Below, piece by piece: positions 12,063 to 19,469 of a stretch of DNA of 64,000 bases. Position 1 is the stretch's first letter; each line of letters opens with the position of its first letter. A program made the position numbers and the translations under genes. The notes below the pieces were generated by a model. It did no database searches. It was not told where the DNA came from and was given only the letters and a program-made list of their open reading frames with translations. The stretch lies in assembly GCF_006717075.1 (NCBI RefSeq), contig NZ_VFQC01000001.1:1221001-1285000 (forward strand), given 5' to 3'. This DNA is from Haloactinospora alba. GTDB lineage: Bacteria > Actinomycetota > Actinomycetes > Streptosporangiales > Streptosporangiaceae.

Positions 12063-12687
12063 CGTGTCCTCCAGATGTAACGAGCCTGACGCTCACGTCG
12101 GGTTCCGGCCGTCATGACAGTTTTTTCGGTCAGATACGAGAACTGCCGTGACTCTGTACGATATCCGTGCCCACCACTGGTTTGTCGCGTGTGGGTACCC
12201 GATACCGGGGTCGTTGCCGCGTCCGCACCGCACGATGCCGGGCGCTGTGGAACCGGACGGGTTGGGTTCCCGTACCTCTGCCCACTGCCTGCATCAGCGT
12301 ACGGCTGGTGCGACGGGGACCAATATGGCACTGTCACGCCGTTTGGCAAAGACAGTGAGGGCTCTGGTTAACGAATATTGACCGCTGGTTCCGGGGCCGC
12401 GCCTGCGTGTTGGCAGGGCTCGGTTTTTCCAGGGCGGAGGCACGGCGTTACGCACCGGCGCCCGGTGCTCTTCCGCCGGATCCTGTCCCGGGTCGGGATG
12501 GTGGGAGCCGCGGACACGGTGTGTTCCCGGAGGGGCGCACCGTTCGTGGAAGGCCGGCTTTCCGGTCGCTGATCGCTTCCTGCCTCGGTAAGCTCGTAGC
12601 GGGATGCCGGAGGGCGCTAACCGCACGTCGGCGTCCCTGGCCACACCGCCTACCGTGCCACCACCAATCGGGAATCGAGGTCAGTGC
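12063..12687. other. Divergent intergenic region without a supported gene
   Basis: This 625-base gap separates the minus-strand DUF349 gene from the plus-strand hydrolase. Several short reading frames cross it but none has a ribosome site, family motif or codon pattern I can support. It must hold the promoters of both flanking genes. AT-rich patches are at 12115–12140 and 12355–12380. Confidence 0.6.
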
Positions 12688-13371
12688 TTGCTGGTTGACG
12701 CTTACCCCGCCGGGCCGCTCGCAGCGAACTGCTACGTGGTGGCGCCTGCCGCAGGTGCCGAGTGCGTCGTCATCGACCCGGGGCAGGACGCCAGCCGGGG
12801 GTTGGCGGAGCTGCTCACCCGGCACGACCTCACTCCGGCGGCAGTGCTGCTCACCCACGGCCACTTCGACCACGTCATGTCGGCGGCACACACGTGTGCG
12901 GCTTACAGCGTTCCCGTGTGCGTCCATCCCGAGGACCGGGAGCTGCTCACCGATCCCGCGAAGGGACTCGACCCGGCGCTGGCGGGCCAGCTTTCCGCTC
13001 TGCTGGGAGACGTGGACATGCGCGAACCCGCCGATGTGACAGAGATCGCTGACGGGGACGCGCTCCCCTACGCGGGACTGGAGATCACCGTCGCCCATGC
13101 CCCCGGGCACACGCCCGGCTCGGTGGCCTATGCCGTCTCCGCGGAGACGGAGCGGACCCCGGCGCTGTTCACCGGTGACCTGTTGTTCGCGGGTGGTATC
13201 GGCAGGACCGACTTCCCCGGTGGGGACCATGCCGCCATCCTGCGGAGCCTGCGCGACACCTGCCTCTCCCGCCCGGATGACACGGTCGTCCACCCTGGAC
13301 ACGGTCCGCAGAGCACCGTCGGTCGGGAACGCGCCACCAATCCGTTCCTGCAGGAGATCGCTGCTTCCTGA
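12688..13371 (+). CDS. Metallo-beta-lactamase-fold hydrolase (glyoxalase II-like)
   Basis: This 227-residue protein has the full metallo-hydrolase metal set: LTHGHFDHVMS (HxHxDH), HAPGHTPGS, FTGDLLF with the bridging Asp, and VHPGHGPQST. The N-terminus LLVDAYPAGPLAANCYVV fits the hydroxyacylglutathione-hydrolase-like family next to relA in actinobacteria. I start at TTG 12688 because GAGG lies seven bases upstream and the family begins here; an in-frame ATG at 12604 would add 28 unconserved residues. In related genomes hisS follows this gene, but here the mcc-like island does. Confidence 0.88.
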   Translation: MLVDAYPAGPLAANCYVVAPAAGAECVVIDPGQDASRGLAELLTRHDLTPAAVLLTHGHFDHVMSAAHTCAAYSVPVCVHPEDRELLTDPAKGLDPALAGQLSALLGDVDMREPADVTEIADGDALPYAGLEITVAHAPGHTPGSVAYAVSAETERTPALFTGDLLFAGGIGRTDFPGGDHAAILRSLRDTCLSRPDDTVVHPGHGPQSTVGRERATNPFLQEIAAS

Positions 13372-13387
13372 GCCCGGGTAGGGACTC

Positions 13388-13416
13388 TTGGCCTCACAGC
13401 ATGCCGCAGCATAGGT
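13388..13416 (+). promoter_or_regulatory. Candidate promoter of the mccA-like gene
   Basis: TTGGCC (13388–13393) and ATAGGT (13411–13416) are spaced by 17 bases and lie 44 bases upstream of the mccA-like start. The match to the sigma-70 consensus is modest, so this is a suggestion only. Confidence 0.35.
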
Positions 13417-13460
13417 TTGGGCATGTTCCTGTAACTCTCGGGTAGAGAGAGGCGGTAGTT

Positions 13461-13526
13461 ATGCGGCGTATCAAGATGAGCCGGGTTCGGAAGACCAAAG
13501 GCAGCACGACGGTCGTAGCAAACTAA
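13461..13526 (+). CDS. mccA: MccA-like precursor peptide of a microcin C-type antibiotic
   Basis: A 21-codon gene for a very basic peptide that begins MRRIKM and ends TTVVAN. The C-terminal Asn is the residue that MccB enzymes modify (E. coli MccA is MRTGNAN, also ending in Asn). AGAGAGG (13446–13452) lies eight bases before the ATG. It is followed after four bases by a perfect palindromic terminator, as in the E. coli mcc operon where a hairpin after mccA boosts precursor mRNA. Downstream genes encode AspRS, a MccB fusion and a CmoA-like MccS. The longer, Lys/Arg-rich form resembles the class of long MccA peptides that need trimming. An internal ATG at 13476 would give a 16-residue form but has no ribosome site. 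The call rests on context plus the terminal Asn. Confidence 0.8.
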   Translation: MRRIKMSRVRKTKGSTTVVAN

Positions 13527-13530
13527 GCCT

Positions 13531-13574
13531 CTTGGGATGCTGGGGCGTATCGCGATACGCCCCAGCATCCCAAG
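13531..13574. terminator. Perfect 44-bp palindrome after the mccA-like gene
   Basis: The two 22-base arms (13531–13552, 13553–13574) are exact reverse complements with no spacer; the left arm begins CTTGGGATGCTGGGG. It starts four bases after the mccA-like stop and has no T-tract. The likely role is termination or partial termination that makes precursor mRNA exceed enzyme mRNA, plus 3'-end protection. Confidence 0.85.
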
Positions 13575-13617
13575 ACCGGTGGTTCCAGGTAGGGCCGAGT
13601 GCTGCCCGGCGACAGGG

Positions 13618-13623
13618 TATGAT
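13618..13623 (+). promoter_or_regulatory. Candidate -10 element for aspS–mccB–mccS
   Basis: TATGAT is a near-consensus -10 hexamer 98 bases before the chosen aspS start and after the palindrome. No good -35 is visible. A separate promoter here would let the immunity and enzyme genes be expressed independently of mccA. Confidence 0.4.
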
Positions 13624-13721
13624 CGCACCAGCGTGGAGAGCGCCGCGTGCGAACACCCTGCTTCGGTCAGGCTCTCCAGGCTCTCAGCCAATCGCCTAGT
13701 CAGAGTAATACCTGGTACCTC

Positions 13722-15497
13722 ATGCATCGCTATCGGACTCATACCTGTGGTCAGCTCACGAGGGAGCACGTTGGAGCGGAAGTGCGCCTCTCCGGGTGGG
13801 TGCACAACCGCCGGGATCTCGGGGGCCTTCTGTTCATCGACCTTCGGGATAACCATGGATTGGTCCAACTGCTGGCCCGTCCTGAGTCGCCGGTGTTCGA
13901 TGAGCTTTCCCGGCTTCCCAAGGAGACGGTAATCCGGGTGGACGGTGTTGTCCGTTCCCGTAGTGCGGAGAACATCAACCCGGACCTCGGGACCGGAGAG
14001 ATCGAGGTCGAGACACATGAGGTAGAAGTACTCGGGACGTCTCTGGAACTTCCGTTCCCGGTATTCCCGGAGGACTCCTCCTCGGAAGAGCGGCGTCTCA
14101 CCTACCGTTTTCTTGATCTGCGGCGCGAGCGTATGCATGCCAATGTGCTCCTCCGCTCACAGGTGATCGCTTCGATCAGGCGCAAGATGAACGACCTCGG
14201 CTTCAACGAGTTCCAGACACCGATCCTCACCAGCTCCAGTCCCGAGGGAGCACGGGACTTCCTCGTGCCATCGCGGTTGCATCCGGGAGAGTTCTTCGCT
14301 TTGCCGCAGGCGCCTCAACAGTTCAAGCAGATGCTGATGGTGGCGGGATTCGATCGGTACTTCCAGATCGCTCCGTGTTTCCGTGATGAGGACAGCCGCG
14401 CGGACCGTTCTCCCGGAGAGTTTTACCAGCTCGATGTCGAGATGAGTTTCGTCGAGCAGGACGAGGTCTTCGACGTCATCGAGAGGCTGATGACTGAGAT
14501 TTTCCATGAATTCGCACCGGAATCCGCGGTCACGTCACCGTTCCCGCGGATTCCTTACCGTGACGCGATAACATGGTACGGAACCGATAAGCCGGATCTT
14601 CGTGTCCCGCTGAAGATGACGGACGTAACCAATATCTTCTCCGAAACGGATTTTCAGGCGTTCGCGGGAAAGTATGTCAAAGCAATATCGGTTCCGGGGA
14701 TCGCAGGGAACCCGCGTTCATTCTTTGACGGTATTGCCGATGCAGCGGTTGATCTTGGCGCCAAGGGCTTGGCATGGATCAAGGTGGACCACGAGCGTCA
14801 GCTCAGTGGACCGATCGCCAAGTTCGTCGGCGAGGTGGCAGAGGACCTTCTTCACGAGACAGGAAGTGAAGAGGGCAGCGGGTTGTTCTTCTGCGCCAGT
14901 GAGGACATTGACGAGATCAACCGTATAATGGACCCGCTTCGGGTGGAGATCGGGCGCCGCTCGGACATGTTCGAGGAAGGCGCCTTCCGGTTCTGCTGGA
15001 TAGTCGATTTCCCGATGTACGAGATGACAGAATCAGGGGACATAGAGTTCAGTCACAACCCGTTCTCCATGCCACAGGGCGGAATGAGGGCTCTGGAGAA
15101 CGAGCACCCTCTTGATATCCTCGCCTGGCAGTATGACATCGTATGCAACGGTGTCGAGCTGTCTTCCGGAGCCATACGGAACCACAGTCCCGAGATAATG
15201 TACAAGGCGTTCGAGATCGCTGGTTACACCAGTGAAGAGGTCGAAGCACGTTTCGGTGGGATGCTTCGTGCTCTTAAATTCGGGGCGCCTCCTCACGGTG
15301 GGATCGCTCCCGGGGTTGACCGGATCGTGATGCTTCTTACCGGCGAGCCCAATATTCGGGAAACGATCGCCTTCCCCCTGAACCAGAACGCACAAGACCT
15401 TGTCATGGGGGCTCCTTCCCCCGTGTCAGACCGTCAACTCTCTGATGTGCACATCCGTGTTGCACTCCCCGACTCAAAAGGCAAGAGAGGCCGATGA
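13722..15497 (+). CDS. aspS: Aspartyl-tRNA synthetase, probable self-immunity copy
   Basis: A full-length 591-residue bacterial AspRS: anticodon-binding OB-fold ([21 protein letters not shown]), [22 protein letters not shown], motif 2 [22 protein letters not shown] insertion domain and motif 3 [14 protein letters not shown]. Actinobacterial AspRS normally reads RADRQPEFTQLD at motif 2; the SPGEFYQLD form with [24 protein letters not shown] is, as I remember it, the alphaproteobacterial type. The gene is AT-richer than core genes. It overlaps mccB by four bases (ATGA). Because processed microcin C blocks AspRS, an insensitive copy is the expected immunity. ATG 13722 fits the family start but has a weak ribosome site; GTG 13647 (GGAGAG six bases upstream) would add 25 residues. 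I cannot tell if a second aspS exists. Confidence 0.93.
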   Translation: MHRYRTHTCGQLTREHVGAEVRLSGWVHNRRDLGGLLFIDLRDNHGLVQLLARPESPVFDELSRLPKETVIRVDGVVRSRSAENINPDLGTGEIEVETHEVEVLGTSLELPFPVFPEDSSSEERRLTYRFLDLRRERMHANVLLRSQVIASIRRKMNDLGFNEFQTPILTSSSPEGARDFLVPSRLHPGEFFALPQAPQQFKQMLMVAGFDRYFQIAPCFRDEDSRADRSPGEFYQLDVEMSFVEQDEVFDVIERLMTEIFHEFAPESAVTSPFPRIPYRDAITWYGTDKPDLRVPLKMTDVTNIFSETDFQAFAGKYVKAISVPGIAGNPRSFFDGIADAAVDLGAKGLAWIKVDHERQLSGPIAKFVGEVAEDLLHETGSEEGSGLFFCASEDIDEINRIMDPLRVEIGRRSDMFEEGAFRFCWIVDFPMYEMTESGDIEFSHNPFSMPQGGMRALENEHPLDILAWQYDIVCNGVELSSGAIRNHSPEIMYKAFEIAGYTSEEVEARFGGMLRALKFGAPPHGGIAPGVDRIVMLLTGEPNIRETIAFPLNQNAQDLVMGAPSPVSDRQLSDVHIRVALPDSKGKRGR

Positions 15498-17296
15498 GAC
15501 TTTGGCTGCCCCCGTACCTGTCATTGCGTAAAATCGGAGATGACCTGAGGGTTGGAACCCTGCCACCGCTCGCATGGCATTTTCCGGAGCCCCCGGATTT
15601 CTTATTGGGATTATTGCAGCAGTGTGTGGAACCGATTGAACGCGAAGAGCTGGTACGGAAGGCAGCCGAAGAATCCGGTTGGGAATGGAGCGAGGCCAGG
15701 ACGCTGATTGAGGATCTTGAGGAAGCCCGGGTCCTCCTTCCAGAACTCAGCCGTGATGGAAGATACGATCGTCACGGTCTCTTCTACCAGCTCATGGGAG
15801 CTGGCAGCGACGCACAAGACACCCTCGCATCCGCTACTGTCGGACTCATCGGGATGGGCGGAATAGGAACCCATCTTGCCACGCACCTGGCAGCAGCCGG
15901 TGTGGGAGGACTTGTCATCACGGACGGGGACAGAGTCGAGCATTCTAACCTTACACGACAGACACTTTTCCGTGAGTCCGATATCGGAGAGAGCAAAGTT
16001 GACGTCGCTGCCGATAGATTAAAATGCTTGCGTTCGGACATCGAAATTACGAAAATAAAGAGGAATTTCGATGATGTCAGTTTGGCAGAACAGGTTGCTG
16101 GTAAGTCGGATCTTATCCTTCTGTCAGCCGACAGGCCGAACGATGTGCATTTCTGGGCGCACCAGGCGTGTACAAAGGTGGGTATACCTTTTAGCGCCTC
16201 CGGATACATCGAGGGGCATGGAAGCGTAGGTCCCCTGCTTTACCCTCCGCAGACCCCGTGCTTCTCCTGTATCCGGGAAAACGCTGAGTCGCTGCCAGCA
16301 GAGGAGAACAGTGGTTCCATGCTGGATCGAGGCAACGAACTAAATCCAACATGGCAAGCCCCTAGCTTTGGTCCACTGAATTCTCTTGTTGCTTCTATGC
16401 AAGCGAATGATGCTCTTCGGTGGCTGGTCGGGCTCCCCACGGCAACTTTTGGTCGGAGAATGCTCATTGACTCTCGCTCGTACGAGGTCACATGGGAAGA
16501 CTTCTTGTCCGAACCCTCTTCCTGCAATATTTGCGGAAGTTCAGCGAAGAGTGGCACATGGTCCGGGATAGCTGACCAGTACAGCGAAGAACGCAATGAT
16601 CACTCCTTTAACTCCATCCTGCTCGATGGTTTAGTTCCCGGTCTGTTCGATACCCAGCATCTGGGCCATGTTGCCGATATAGGAGCTGGAACCGGTCGTT
16701 TGACGGAACTACTGGTGGAGAAAAGCACACAGGTAGATGCCTATGAGCCGTCAGAAGAGATGTTCGGTATCCTGCTCGATAGGATGCGTTCCAAAAATAA
16801 TCTGAGGCTGGTGGAGGGAGGTATATCCTCTGTTTCGGGCGTCCGCGACCATTACGATGCGCTCTGCTGCTTAAACGTTCTTGATCACGTCAGCGATCTC
16901 GATCTTAGTATTTCCATTTTGGAGGGTTCCCTTCGCCCGGGTGGAAGGCTTGTGCTCTCTGTTCCCCATCCGGTAAAGGATCGGACGGGATGGAAGAAAA
17001 GCTTCGGCCCCGGTGGTTGGAATTATCATGGATACCTGCTCGATGATTACTTCGAAGAAGGTTTGTGCAAAAAGGATCGGGAAGACAGGAACGGAGACGT
17101 AAGGCTCCGCGGTGTTACGAGCCATCACAGGACGGTATCTCGATACCTGCAGGCGGTGTTAAGATGCGGTATGTCAATAAAGGATGTCATAGAGCCGGAG
17201 CCGGATATTGCACATAGGGAAAACAACCCGGTCTTGTATGATAAATCCAGCAGGGTGCCTTACTTCTTGGTGATTGTCGCGGATTCGGGAAACTAG
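15494..17296 (+). CDS. mccB: MccB-like E1/ThiF nucleotidyltransferase fused to a SAM-dependent transferase
   Basis: This 600-residue protein has two halves. Residues 1–350 resemble MccB: an N-terminal peptide-binding region (about 1–100), the nucleotide loop [11 protein letters not shown] (about 118–128), [16 protein letters not shown] (144–159), and a zinc site from CFSC (256–259) and CNIC (344–347). MccB activates the C-terminal Asn of MccA with a nucleoside triphosphate and forms an N–P bond. Residues about 358–600 are a class I SAM-dependent transferase with motif [12 protein letters not shown] (393–403) and [15 protein letters not shown] MccB fused to a transferase that attaches a carboxymethyl group from carboxy-SAM to the nucleobase is known from the Bacillus amyloliquefaciens microcin C-like system; the CmoA-like gene next door supports the same chemistry. 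Which nucleotide is used cannot be read from sequence. Confidence 0.85.
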   Translation: MRLWLPPYLSLRKIGDDLRVGTLPPLAWHFPEPPDFLLGLLQQCVEPIEREELVRKAAEESGWEWSEARTLIEDLEEARVLLPELSRDGRYDRHGLFYQLMGAGSDAQDTLASATVGLIGMGGIGTHLATHLAAAGVGGLVITDGDRVEHSNLTRQTLFRESDIGESKVDVAADRLKCLRSDIEITKIKRNFDDVSLAEQVAGKSDLILLSADRPNDVHFWAHQACTKVGIPFSASGYIEGHGSVGPLLYPPQTPCFSCIRENAESLPAEENSGSMLDRGNELNPTWQAPSFGPLNSLVASMQANDALRWLVGLPTATFGRRMLIDSRSYEVTWEDFLSEPSSCNICGSSAKSGTWSGIADQYSEERNDHSFNSILLDGLVPGLFDTQHLGHVADIGAGTGRLTELLVEKSTQVDAYEPSEEMFGILLDRMRSKNNLRLVEGGISSVSGVRDHYDALCCLNVLDHVSDLDLSISILEGSLRPGGRLVLSVPHPVKDRTGWKKSFGPGGWNYHGYLLDDYFEEGLCKKDREDRNGDVRLRGVTSHHRTVSRYLQAVLRCGMSIKDVIEPEPDIAHRENNPVLYDKSSRVPYFLVIVADSGN

Positions 17297-17297
17297 T

Positions 17298-18026
17298 ATG
17301 CGCGACGAGGTGTTCTCCGGAGTTTCGAATCCCAAGCCTTTTTCTTTTGATGAGCATATCGTCGATTTCTTCGATGATATGCTGGGTCGGAGTATCCCCT
17401 ATTACTCTGAGGTCCAGCGTATGGCTGTTGAGTTGACGCAACATATTCTCAACGGGAACGGGGGGACAGTATACGACATCGGATGTTCCACTGGAAATAC
17501 GCTTCTAAGACTGAAGGGGAGCATTCCTTCTGAGCAGAATGTCAACTTAGTAGGAATAGATCCCTCACGGGCGATGTGCGAAAAATTTGCAAAAAAGTTG
17601 TCCGATGCGGGAAGCCCCGGTCGTATAAGAATTCTTGAGTGCGGCGCTGAGGATATTGATAGCTTTCCGGATGCGCGTGTTGTCTTGATGCTCTTTACGC
17701 TGCAGTTCCTGGATTTACCGCACCGGGACTGTGTCCTGCAAAAGGTGTACAACAGCCTTGCGGACGAGGGAGGCGTGGTCATTGGAGAGAAGATACATGC
17801 CGATGATCCCGAAATGGATGCTATCTATACTGGGTTTTACCAGGCGTACAAGATGAGGAACGGGTACTCCCAAGAAGAGATAGAGAACAAGAAGAAGGCG
17901 CTGGAGAACGTTCTGGCCCCTCGTCGCAACTCGGAGAACAGGAGGTCCCTGGAATCCGTCGGTTTCCGTAGGGTGGACGAGGTTTTCAGGTGGTACAATT
18001 TTTCGGTTTTCCTTGCGCTCAAATAA
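17298..18026 (+). CDS. mccS: CmoA-like carboxy-SAM synthase (MccS-like)
   Basis: This 242-residue protein aligns by eye with E. coli CmoA along its whole length: MRDEVFSG / FSFDEHIVDFFDDMLGRSIPYYSEVQRM at the N-terminus, VYDIGCSTGN (SAM motif I), LMLFTLQFLDLPHRDCVLQKVY, GYSQEEIENKKKALENVL and a C-terminal WYNFSVFLALK. CmoA makes carboxy-S-adenosylmethionine from SAM and prephenate. In proteobacteria it serves tRNA wobble-uridine modification with CmoB; no CmoB is seen here, and the neighbour is a MccB–transferase fusion, so the role is more likely to feed carboxy-SAM to that domain. It starts two bases after the mccB stop. The gene is strikingly AT-rich (25 G/C in the 60 bases at 17581–17640), which suggests transfer. 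Confidence 0.88.
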   Translation: MRDEVFSGVSNPKPFSFDEHIVDFFDDMLGRSIPYYSEVQRMAVELTQHILNGNGGTVYDIGCSTGNTLLRLKGSIPSEQNVNLVGIDPSRAMCEKFAKKLSDAGSPGRIRILECGAEDIDSFPDARVVLMLFTLQFLDLPHRDCVLQKVYNSLADEGGVVIGEKIHADDPEMDAIYTGFYQAYKMRNGYSQEEIENKKKALENVLAPRRNSENRRSLESVGFRRVDEVFRWYNFSVFLALK

Positions 18027-18039
18027 ATTGAGTGGATTT

Positions 18040-18219
18040 TTATTCGAAGTCGAACTCCCCGTTTTTCGCTCCTAGGATAAAAGAGTTCCATTCTTCTCTG
18101 GAGTATATGTGTGCAGGTTTTTCCGGTTCCTTGCTGTCGGTCACATGTATCTCCTCTCCGATTTTTTCTACCTCGACGCAGGCTCCTTGTTGTGCGCTGA
18201 AACTGGATTTGAATTTCAT
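18040..18219 (-). CDS. DUF397 protein
   Basis: A 59-residue protein (MKFKSSFSAQQGACVEVEK at the start, HIYSREEWNSFILGAKNGEFDFE-like end) with the DUF397 pattern: F..S..S..Q.ACVEV, then DSK.P and the terminal W..F..G.K.GEFD. DUF397 proteins pair with XRE/DUF5753 regulators throughout actinomycetes. AAGGAG lies five bases upstream of its start, which overlaps the regulator stop by four bases (ATGA), so the pair is coupled. It converges on the mccS-like gene, ending 14 bases from it. Confidence 0.88.
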   Translation of the reverse strand: MKFKSSFSAQQGACVEVEKIGEEIHVTDSKEPEKPAHIYSREEWNSFILGAKNGEFDFE

Positions 18220-19052
18220 TCATACTCCTTTATGTAATCTCGCATGAGAGAAGACGACTCGTTTGTGCTAAGAGCGAATCCAAGAAGTTGCTCGAACCCT
18301 TGTGAACACGTGTCCACCTCGGCGGTGTTCTCCAGGAAAAGCTCTCCAGCCACGGTCTCCACATAAACGACACGAGTGTCTTCGCAGTCGATCAGTGTAA
18401 AGCTCCCTGCAGCTCCTGGTGTGCTTCCAGCCTGATAGGGAACTATTTGGATGGTAGTACGGGCTTGTTCTGACAGCCTCAGCAGGTGCTTGATCTGATC
18501 CCGCATCACCGTGTTATCTCCGACAACGCGCCGTAGCGCGCCCTCATCCATAAGCGCGATGATCCGAGGGCGTTCTGTTTGGCTCAGTATCTCCTGTCGT
18601 GCGGTGCGGAGTTCCAAGCGACGTTCCACCTCCTCGGAGTCGATCTCCTGAGGGCCGTGAGCCAGCACTTGGCGCGTGTATTCAGGCGTCTGGAACAGGC
18701 CAGGGATGATGACCTCATATGTTCGGATCGTCGTTGCGTACGACTCCAGGTCGATCAGGGCTGCGTACTCCGGACGCAGGAGGTCCCGATAGGGATGCCA
18801 CCAGTTGGGAGACTCAGCTAGGCGATAAAGGGTCATGACCTCATCGCGTTCCTGGGCCGGAACCTCATACATGTCGAAGAGGGCCGGCATCAGTGACCGT
18901 TGCGGAGGGCGCTCTCCCCTCTCGTAACGGGCGAGACTGGACTGGCTCCAGCCGAACGCCGCGGCAACCTCGGTTTGGTTGAGGTTCGCTCGTCTGCGCA
19001 GTTCAGCAAGCTTTCTTCCCAGTCGGCGGCGACGAATTCCGACATAAGGCAT
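18216..19052 (-). CDS. XRE-family regulator with DUF5753 domain
   Basis: A 278-residue regulator. Residues 6–70 form an N-terminal helix-turn-helix (RRRRLGRKLAELRRRANLNQTEVAAAFGWSQSSLARYERG-type), and the rest is the DUF5753 domain with YEVIIPGLFQTPEYTR, LMDEGALRRVVGD, the QIVPYQAGSTPG segment and FTLIDCEDTRVVYVE. Such regulators form pairs with DUF397 proteins and control development or antibiotic genes in streptomycetes. I chose ATG 19052; ATG 19086 would add 11 residues. Direct repeats sit over and upstream of both starts. It may regulate the adjacent antibiotic genes or be a separate module. Confidence 0.9.
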   Translation of the reverse strand: MPYVGIRRRRLGRKLAELRRRANLNQTEVAAAFGWSQSSLARYERGERPPQRSLMPALFDMYEVPAQERDEVMTLYRLAESPNWWHPYRDLLRPEYAALIDLESYATTIRTYEVIIPGLFQTPEYTRQVLAHGPQEIDSEEVERRLELRTARQEILSQTERPRIIALMDEGALRRVVGDNTVMRDQIKHLLRLSEQARTTIQIVPYQAGSTPGAAGSFTLIDCEDTRVVYVETVAGELFLENTAEVDTCSQGFEQLLGFALSTNESSSLMRDYIKEYE

Positions 19053-19056
19053 ATTT

Positions 19057-19125
19057 TTCCCGATCTTATCATATCGGTCTGTCATATTCCCGATCTTGTT
19101 CATATCCTTGTGATCGTTCATATGA
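19057..19125. promoter_or_regulatory. Direct repeats in the divergent regulator promoter
   Basis: TTCCCGATCTTATCATATC (19057–19075) recurs as TTCCCGATCTTGTTCATATC (19088–19107), a period of about 31 bases or three helical turns. A weaker third copy GATCGTTCATATG follows. The repeats lie between the XRE gene and the divergent small gene, and are good candidates for autoregulatory operators. Confidence 0.5.
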
Positions 19126-19169
19126 AAGACTACAGTGAGTGGGTAGTTCCTACGCAAGGAGTGAAAGAC

Positions 19170-19469
19170 ATGGGTTCTGCTTACGTTCTTCGTGCTGTCG
19201 CTACCTCCTGCCGACGTCGGGAAGCGCCGGATATGCACACGCTAGCTGTGCGTACTCTTGAGCCGGGTGGCCAGCAACCGGAAGCCGATGATCTCTACCG
19301 CTGGATGCTTGAGGTGTTGTCCGGCGGTTACGAGTTCGGTCTCTATATAGCGGAGCACGCCGTCCTCGACAGCGAGGGTGAGAGTGGTGGTTGTTTCCGG
19401 GAGGAGCTGTTGCTTTGGAACGGCCGAGGAGAACTCCTCCGCGAGACGCGCGAGCTGTGTGGTAGCTGA
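19170..19469 (+). CDS. Small hypothetical protein divergent from the XRE regulator
   Basis: A 99-residue protein starting MGSAYVLRAVATSCRR and containing DDLYRWMLEVLSGGYEFGLYIAEHAV and an acidic C-terminus. I recognise no domain. AAGGAG (19156–19161) lies eight bases before ATG 19170, and the frame is open from well upstream. Small genes divergent from XRE/DUF5753 regulators are frequent and often act in the same module; that link is only inferred here. Confidence 0.55.
   Translation: MGSAYVLRAVATSCRRREAPDMHTLAVRTLEPGGQQPEADDLYRWMLEVLSGGYEFGLYIAEHAVLDSEGESGGCFREELLLWNGRGELLRETRELCGS

Noticed and set aside
12311..12381. Short frame ending in a basic 18-residue peptide (MALSRRLAK…VNEY)
   Set aside because: There is no ribosome site or modifying enzyme next to it, and the terminal residue is Tyr, so I do not consider it a second MccA-like peptide.
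13700..13721. TGGTACC just before the aspS start, resembling the T-box consensus TGGNACC
   Set aside because: The other T-box parts (specifier loop, AG-bulge, antiterminator partner) are not visible in the 147 bases upstream; probably chance.
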